Shown: positions 5,863-6,888 of the stretch, piece by piece
Layout of the letters: every line of letters begins with the position of its first letter
Position numbering within the stretch: position 1 is the first letter of the stretch
DNA from: Holosporaceae bacterium
GTDB taxonomy: Bacteria; Pseudomonadota; Alphaproteobacteria; UBA3830
Assembly: GCA_031284345.1 (NCBI GenBank)
Contig: JAITAC010000029.1
Location: forward strand, 1 to 6,888
Reading direction: 5' to 3'
DNA length: 6,888 nt
The notes under the pieces: model-generated
Databases searched by the model: none
What the model was told of the DNA's origin: nothing
The model's input: the letters and a program-made list of their open reading frames with translations, nothing else
Program-made: the position numbers and the translations under genes

Positions 5863-6888
5863 ATGGTTATGGTGACACGTTTTGCTCCGTCTCCAACGGG
5901 GTTTTTGCATATTGGTGGGGCAAGGACAGCGCTATTCAATTGGCTATTGGCGAGGCATCACGGTGGGAAATTTTTGCTGCGCATAGAGGATACGGATCGA
6001 GCTAGATCTACGCCGGAAGCCGTGGACGCCATTTTCAAAGGTCTCCAATGGCTGGGCATAAACTGGGACGAAGAGCCGGTTTTTCAATTTTCCCGAGCCT
6101 CCCGACACGTCAAGCTGGCCGAGCAATTGGTTGAATCTGGGAATGCCTACTATTGCTACTGCACTCCGGAGGAACTGGAGGCCATGCGAGAGGAAGCCAA
6201 ATCTCGCGGCGTATCTCCGAAATACAACGGCATATGGCGGGATCGTGATCCCCAAGACGCCCCCCTCGATGTACGTCCTGTGATCCGCCTGAAGGCCCCC
6301 GTCGACGGCAAAACCACGCTGAACGACATAGTGCAAGGAACGGTCACCGTCGATAATGCTCAGCTGGACGACATGGTCCTCGTGAGAAGCGACGGCACTC
6401 CGACCTTCATGCTGTCCGTTGTGGTGGACGATCACGAAATGGGCATAACCCACGTGATTCGCGGAGACGACCATCTGACGAACACGTTCCGCCAGATCCA
6501 GATCTACCGCGCCTTCGGCTGGGATATGCCGAAATTCGGTCATATTCCACTGATACACGGTCCGGACGGCGCAAAATTATCCAAACGCCACGGCGCCCTC
6601 GGCATAGAAAGCTACAAAGACATGGGGTTTCTGCCCGAAGCCATATGCAACTGCCTTCTGAGGCTCGGTTGGTCCCACGGAGACGATGAAATAATATCGA
6701 TTCCACAGGCCATCGAGTGGTTTTCCACCGATAATCTCGGCAAATCCGCCTCCAGATTGGATTTTTCAAAACTGGAGAATCTCAATGGTTACTATATGCG
6801 CGAGGCCCCAAATGAACGACTGCTGCACTGTCTGTTGGAAATAATCGGAGATGTGTCCGAGGAAAAAAAACTTCGGCTGCAGAAAGGA
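5863..6888 (+). CDS. gltX: Glutamate--tRNA ligase (GluRS), 3' end beyond the window
   Basis: An uninterrupted frame of 342 codons runs to the last base; family proteins have about 450-480 residues, so roughly the last quarter is missing. It is a class Ic aminoacyl-tRNA synthetase that attaches glutamate to tRNA-Glu in the cytosol. The catalytic fold shows [14 protein letters not shown] (6-19), containing the HIGH-type motif, and then I-E-D-T-D (41-45). R-G-D-D-H-L-T-N (200-207) and the KMSKS-type loop K-L-S-K-R (238-242) follow. The zinc region keeps C98-x-C100, but the second pair of ligands (C125 and H127 in E. coli) is not present around Y121-N-G-I-W. ATG 5863 is the first possible start after an in-frame TGA at 5848-5850; ATG 5869 would remove two residues. 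The ribosome binding site is weak (GAG at 5849). It is divergent from comEC. In alphaproteobacteria such an enzyme may also load tRNA-Gln for GatCAB, which cannot be judged here. Confidence 0.97.
   Translation, partial: MVMVTRFAPSPTGFLHIGGARTALFNWLLARHHGGKFLLRIEDTDRARSTPEAVDAIFKGLQWLGINWDEEPVFQFSRASRHVKLAEQLVESGNAYYCYCTPEELEAMREEAKSRGVSPKYNGIWRDRDPQDAPLDVRPVIRLKAPVDGKTTLNDIVQGTVTVDNAQLDDMVLVRSDGTPTFMLSVVVDDHEMGITHVIRGDDHLTNTFRQIQIYRAFGWDMPKFGHIPLIHGPDGAKLSKRHGALGIESYKDMGFLPEAICNCLLRLGWSHGDDEIISIPQAIEWFSTDNLGKSASRLDFSKLENLNGYYMREAPNERLLHCLLEIIGDVSEEKKLRLQKG

Noticed and set aside
5944..6558. Long minus-strand open frame (204 codons) opposite gltX
   Set aside because: It is the antisense shadow of a certain, well-conserved gene. 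It has no recognisable motifs and low-complexity His/Val-rich content. The same holds for the frame at 6407-6769.

Overview
The window reads as a chromosomal segment of a moderately AT-rich alphaproteobacterium. It holds four complete and two truncated protein genes and no rRNA, tRNA or CRISPR array. The assignment rests on gene content, not on any search. comEC lies head-to-head with gltX, a neighbourhood I know from alphaproteobacteria. The ComEC protein has the short alphaproteobacterial architecture without a C-terminal metallo-beta-lactamase domain. The GluRS N-terminus ([20 protein letters not shown]) and its Cys-poor zinc region are also of that type. A host-associated lineage such as Holosporales or Rickettsiales is possible but cannot be shown from this piece.

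Layout from left to right: the 3' end of rarA on the + strand (1-207) converges, with a 16-base gap, on a minus-strand block. That block begins with glmM (1603-2952), whose stop overlaps the start of rmuC (224-1606) by ATGA. A 315-base spacer (2953-3267) follows. Next come hup (HU, minus strand, 3268-3540), a 265-base spacer (3541-3805) and comEC (minus strand, 3806-5800). A compact 62-base divergent promoter region separates comEC from gltX (+ strand, 5863 to the window edge, open at the 3' end).

Functionally the window mixes genome maintenance and DNA handling (RarA, RmuC, HU, ComEC) with core metabolism and translation: GlmM makes glucosamine-1-phosphate for cell-wall and lipid A precursors, and GltX charges tRNA-Glu. 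Only glmM-rmuC looks like a tightly coupled operon. hup has its own good sigma-70-type promoter, and gltX has a good -10 whose partner -35 overlaps the comEC start codon.

The least explained DNA is in the two spacers flanking hup. They share an imperfect direct repeat of about 51 bp (3097-3147 and 3657-3707, 41/51 identical by hand count). Each copy lies roughly 120-195 bp upstream of a minus-strand gene, glmM or hup. The left spacer also carries a four-copy CGTTTC tandem repeat. HU has Phe at the position of the normally near-invariant DNA-intercalating Pro63. I found no convincing new multi-gene system; the paired repeat is the best candidate for undescribed biology.
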